From Betaproteobacteria bacterium (GTDB taxonomy: Bacteria > Pseudomonadota > Gammaproteobacteria > Burkholderiales > Burkholderiaceae): 9,690 bases of DNA. Where the stretch lies: NCBI GenBank assembly GCA_009921765.1, contig RFXC01000169.1, positions 1 to 9,690 of the forward strand. The letters are read 5' to 3'. Numbering within the stretch: the first letter of the stretch is position 1; every line of letters starts with the position of its first letter. This document shows positions 7,190 through 9,690 of the stretch, piece by piece. A program made the translations under genes and the position numbers. The notes beneath the pieces were generated by a model. The model saw only the letters and a list, made by a program, of their open reading frames with translations. It was not told the origin of the DNA and ran no database searches.

Positions 7190-7199
7190 CGCGCCCGCT

Positions 7200-7922
7200 C
7201 TAGACCACGCCCAGATACGCCTCGCGGATAGCAGGGTCGTCTCGCAGTTCCGCACTGGATCCGGAACGGGTGATACGTCCGGTGTCCATCACGAAGGCCC
7301 GGTCGGCGAGTTCGAGCGCGGTGGCAACGTCCTGCTCAACCACAAGCATGGAGAGCCCCTGGGCGTTCAGCCCGCGCAGGGCTTCGCAGAGCGACTCCAC
7401 CACCGCGGGCGCAAGGCCGAGGGACAGTTCGTCAATGAGCAATAACCGGGGCAACCCCATGAGGCCGCGGGCAATGGCGCACATCTGCTGTTCGCCGCCC
7501 GACAAGGTGCCGGCATTTTGCCCCGCACGCGAGGCAAGAATCGGAAACAGCTCGTACATGCGTTCAAGATCACGGCGAATGGCGGCATCGCCGTCGCGCC
7601 GGAGATAAGCACCCATCAGCAGGTTGTCTCGAACCGGCATGGCGGAGAACAGCCGCCGCCCCTCCGGCACATGGGCGATGCCCGCTGAGAGCACCGCTTC
7701 GGGGGTTGCGCCGGTGAGGTTGGCGCCGTTGAAGCGGATGCTTCCGCCTCGAGTGGGCACCAAACCGGACAAGGTACGCATGAGGGTGGTTTTGCCCGCG
7801 CCGTTGGAGCCTACCAGGCAGGCGATGCTGCCGGTTTGAACCTCGAGGGTGGCGTCCCACAGCACCTGCACGTCGCCATAGCCCGACTGCAGTCCCTGGA
7901 TGCTGAGCAGTGTCTCAGCCAT
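7200..7922 (-). CDS. livF: Branched-chain-type ABC transporter ATP-binding protein LivF
   Basis: The 240-residue ATPase carries Walker A GSNGAGKTT (residues 38-46), the LivF hallmark HVPEGRRLF (84-92), signature LSGGEQQ (140-146), Walker B RLLLIDE (159-165) and VVEQD (194-198). LivF proteins commonly have Gln in place of the switch His there. The start at 7922 has GGAG six bases upstream (7929-7932) and matches the usual LivF N-terminus. A start 27 bases earlier (7949) keeps the frame but has no ribosome site and overlaps livG more. Its first eight bases overlap the end of livG, showing coupling. It pairs with LivG to power uptake through LivH-LivM. The stop lies only 10 bases from that of the convergent Rid-like gene, with no terminator between. 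Substrates of this transporter class include branched-chain amino acids, amides, urea and aromatic acids. Confidence 0.94.
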   Translation of the reverse strand: MAETLLSIQGLQSGYGDVQVLWDATLEVQTGSIACLVGSNGAGKTTLMRTLSGLVPTRGGSIRFNGANLTGATPEAVLSAGIAHVPEGRRLFSAMPVRDNLLMGAYLRRDGDAAIRRDLERMYELFPILASRAGQNAGTLSGGEQQMCAIARGLMGLPRLLLIDELSLGLAPAVVESLCEALRGLNAQGLSMLVVEQDVATALELADRAFVMDTGRITRSGSSAELRDDPAIREAYLGVV

Positions 7923-8670
7923 GTGGGGCTCCAGCGGTTTGCGCGGCATAGCGTTTGCCGAGATAGGCCTGGATCACCTTGGGGTCGCGCATGACCGACT
8001 GCGGCTCGCCCTCGGCGATGAGCTCGCCATGATGAAGCACGACCACCCGGGAACAGAGCGATGTGACCACCTTCATGAGGTGCTCGATGATCAGGATGGT
8101 GATGCCGCGGGCGGCGATCGCCTGGATCAGCGCCAGCGCCTGGTTGATCTCGGACGAATTGAGTCCGGCGTTGACTTCGTCGAGCAACAGAAGCCGGGGG
8201 CGCATCGCAAGCCCCTTGGCAAGCTCGAGGCGCTTGCGCATGGCGAGCGTCAGCGCCGAGGCGCTGCGTTCGGCGAAATCGCCGAGCCCCACGAATTCAA
8301 GGTGCTCGAGCGCCTGCATTCGCGCGTTGCGTATGGAGGATGCGCCGCCCGCAAAGAGCGCTGCCGCGGCGACGTTCTCGACCACGGTCAGTTCGGGAAA
8401 GGGTTGAACGATCTGGAAGGTTCGGCCGATGCCTGCGCGGGCGGCCTGCCACGGTGCAAAGCGCGTGACATCGCGCCCGTTGAAGAGGACCGATCCGCTG
8501 GAGGCGGGGTGCACACCGGTGATGACATTCACCAGGGTGGTTTTCCCCGCACCGTTGGGTCCGATCAGCCCGATGATTTCGCCGGCCTTCACCGACAGGC
8601 TCACGTTGTTGACCGCAGCCAGTCCACCAAAGCGGCGCGACAACGCGCGCAATTCGAGAAGCGGGGTCAT
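7915..8670 (-). CDS. livG: Branched-chain-type ABC transporter ATP-binding protein LivG
   Basis: The ATG at 8670 gives 251 residues, the expected LivG length, and forms an ATGA overlap with the livM stop. The same frame stays open upstream to 9363, but that stretch is antiparallel-free shadow of livM and has no LivG homology. Motifs are Walker A GPNGAGKTT (37-45), Q-loop GRTFQI (82-87), Walker B RLLLLDE (159-165) followed by VNAGLN, and switch His197 in IIEHLM. The LivG-specific insertion after the Q-loop (PFPELTVVENV) is present. The ABC signature is unusual: residues 140-148 read LTLAMRKRL rather than an LSxGQQRRL form. I recall a LivG subgroup with similar LTLxxRKRLE sequences, so this probably marks a subfamily rather than damage. 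No strong ribosome site precedes it (GGGAT about ten bases upstream), consistent with translational coupling to livM. Confidence 0.93.
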   Translation of the reverse strand: MTPLLELRALSRRFGGLAAVNNVSLSVKAGEIIGLIGPNGAGKTTLVNVITGVHPASSGSVLFNGRDVTRFAPWQAARAGIGRTFQIVQPFPELTVVENVAAAALFAGGASSIRNARMQALEHLEFVGLGDFAERSASALTLAMRKRLELAKGLAMRPRLLLLDEVNAGLNSSEINQALALIQAIAARGITILIIEHLMKVVTSLCSRVVVLHHGELIAEGEPQSVMRDPKVIQAYLGKRYAAQTAGAPHG

Positions 8671-9632
8671 GGTGTGTGATCCCGCGCCCGCCGCCGCGCG
8701 ATGCCTGCCAAGCCGCGAGGCAGAAACAGCACCAGCAGAACAATGAGCAGCCCGAGTACGCCCGAGTGGACTTCGAGAAAGCGTCTCCAGACGATTTCTT
8801 CCAGGCCCAGGAACACGCCGGCGCCGATGATCGGACCAAATGCCGATCCTGCGCCACCCAGCAGGACCATGACGATAGGCTTGACCGAATAGAGCACATC
8901 GAACACATCGGGCGGTTCGATGTAATTGACCCAGGAGGCATAGATTGCCCCGGCAATGCCGGTGAACACAGCCGACAGCGCGAAGGCGGATGTCTTGGTG
9001 GCGGTGGTGTTCACACCCAGCATGTCGGCAGCCGATTCGTTTTGCTGGATGCAGCGCAGGCCGAAACCAAGACGGCCGTGCTGAACCGCGAGGGTGGCGG
9101 CCATGGCGACCGCGGCGAGCCCCAGCATGGTCCAGTAAAAAAAATCTGCCTGCTGCTCGACCGACTGCCCGGTGCGAAGCGGCAGATTGAGGCCCATGCC
9201 GCCGCCTGTCAGATCGGTTGCCGAGTTGATGATTTCGCGCAGCACTTCCGCCACCACCAGGCTCGCGATCGCGAAATAGTGACCGCGAAGACGCAGCAGT
9301 GCGAGGCCGAGCGCAGCGGCAAACAGCAGCGCAAGCAGGCCCGCGAACCCCCATGCCAGCCACATCCCGATCCCGAATTTTTGCGCCACGCCACCCGCAT
9401 AGGCGCCCAGCCCGAAAAACGCCGCGGTGGCAAACGACGGATAACCCGCCATGCCACCGATGAAGTTCCAGGACAGCGCCAACACCGCATACATGAGCAT
9501 GGTGGTGCCCAGACGCAGGACGTAGGTGTCAGCCAGAAAGGGGGGCAGCGCCATGAGTGCGAACAGCAGGCATGCAAGGCCCAAATCGCGGCGGGCGGCG
9601 GTATCGAGCGCGGCCATGGCGGGATTACTCAT
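8667..9632 (-). CDS. livM: Branched-chain-type ABC transporter permease LivM
   Basis: The 321-residue protein is strongly hydrophobic, with about eight predicted inner-membrane segments (roughly residues 17-33, 40-60, 64-84, 90-113, 165-183, 215-236, 252-275 and 291-308). LivM features are GYPSFATAAFFGLGAYAGG (63-81), LRGHYFAIASLVVAEVLREI (115-134), the cytoplasmic coupling loop CIQQNESAADMLGVN (194-208) that contacts the ATPases, and VLLGGAGSAFGPIIGA (256-271). The C-terminus is basic and cytoplasmic (RRRARDH). It forms the membrane channel with LivH, whose stop overlaps this start by eight bases (9625-9632), and overlaps livG by four. The start ATG at 9632 is preceded by a short AAAAGG close to the codon; translation is probably coupled to livH. 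Confidence 0.94.
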   Translation of the reverse strand: MSNPAMAALDTAARRDLGLACLLFALMALPPFLADTYVLRLGTTMLMYAVLALSWNFIGGMAGYPSFATAAFFGLGAYAGGVAQKFGIGMWLAWGFAGLLALLFAAALGLALLRLRGHYFAIASLVVAEVLREIINSATDLTGGGMGLNLPLRTGQSVEQQADFFYWTMLGLAAVAMAATLAVQHGRLGFGLRCIQQNESAADMLGVNTTATKTSAFALSAVFTGIAGAIYASWVNYIEPPDVFDVLYSVKPIVMVLLGGAGSAFGPIIGAGVFLGLEEIVWRRFLEVHSGVLGLLIVLLVLFLPRGLAGIARRRARDHTP

Positions 9633-9690
9633 AGCCTTTTCGACCCAGGAGACCCGTGGGGCGGAAGACCAGCATTGCGATCAGCAAGGC
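9625..9690 (-). CDS. livH: Branched-chain-type ABC transporter permease LivH, C-terminal end only
   Basis: Twenty-one codons and a TAA stop (9625-9627) enter from the right edge on the minus strand, reading ALLIAMLVFRPTGLLGRKGYE. A hydrophobic run followed by FRPTGLLG(R/K) is the characteristic end of LivH-type permeases. The stop overlaps the livM start, as expected for livH-livM order. The rest of the gene, and probably the substrate-binding protein and promoter, lie beyond the window. Confidence 0.9.
   Translation of the reverse strand, partial: ALLIAMLVFRPTGLLGRKGYE

Noticed and set aside
6647..7255. 202-codon minus-strand frame
   Set aside because: Antisense to the Rid-like gene and overlapping the livF end; no family features.
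7900..8679. 259-codon + strand frame
   Set aside because: Exact antisense shadow of livG, whose Walker motifs and ATGA coupling are clear.
8671..9363. Upstream extension of the livG frame to 482 residues
   Set aside because: The extra 231 residues lie in another frame of livM, are rich in Arg and Cys and lack homology; the ATG at 8670 gives a normal LivG.
1..9690. CRISPR array, insertion sequence or long repeats
   Set aside because: Reading through both strands I saw no regularly spaced repeats, transposase motifs or terminal inverted repeats.

Overview
The window is GC-rich proteobacterial DNA. The densely packed operons, the LivHMGF-type ABC transporter and the sequence character of the Lrp, sirtuin and hydantoinase-type proteins fit a betaproteobacterium, most likely Burkholderiales and perhaps near Alcaligenaceae. 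The taxonomic call is inference; no marker gene settles it.

Layout. (1) Positions 1-1048 hold two broken convergent genes. An Lrp/AsnC-type regulator on the + strand enters from the left edge and loses homology near 292-298. From exactly that point the sequence is the minus-strand 3' part of a SIR2-family NAD-dependent deacetylase. Both genes lack their 3' ends, as if a deletion (or a mis-assembly) joined the two bodies. (2) A complete tRNA-Ser(UGA) lies at 1120-1209. (3) A minus-strand pair hyuA-hyuB (4977-1228) encodes the two subunits of an ATP-dependent hydantoinase/oxoprolinase/carboxylase-type enzyme. (4) A 97-bp divergent intergenic region (4978-5074) carries a perfect 14-bp palindrome. 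(5) Two + strand genes follow: an NtaA/SnaA/DszA-type flavin-dependent monooxygenase (5075-6373) and a protein with Rid-like features resembling CnbZ, a 2-amino-5-chloromuconate deaminase (6434-7189). (6) A minus-strand branched-chain-type ABC transporter operon, livH(partial)-livM-livG-livF, runs from the right edge down to 7200 and converges on the Rid-like gene.

Taken together, genes 3-6 look like a catabolic cluster for a nitrogen-containing compound. Import would be by the Liv-type transporter, oxidation or ring opening by the LLM monooxygenase, ATP-dependent opening of an amide, imide or lactam by HyuAB, and removal of an enamine/imine nitrogen by the Rid-like protein. The combination of an LLM monooxygenase with a Rid-type protein parallels RutA/RutC of pyrimidine degradation. 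The substrate cannot be read from the sequence. No substrate-binding protein, flavin reductase or intact regulator is present in the window.
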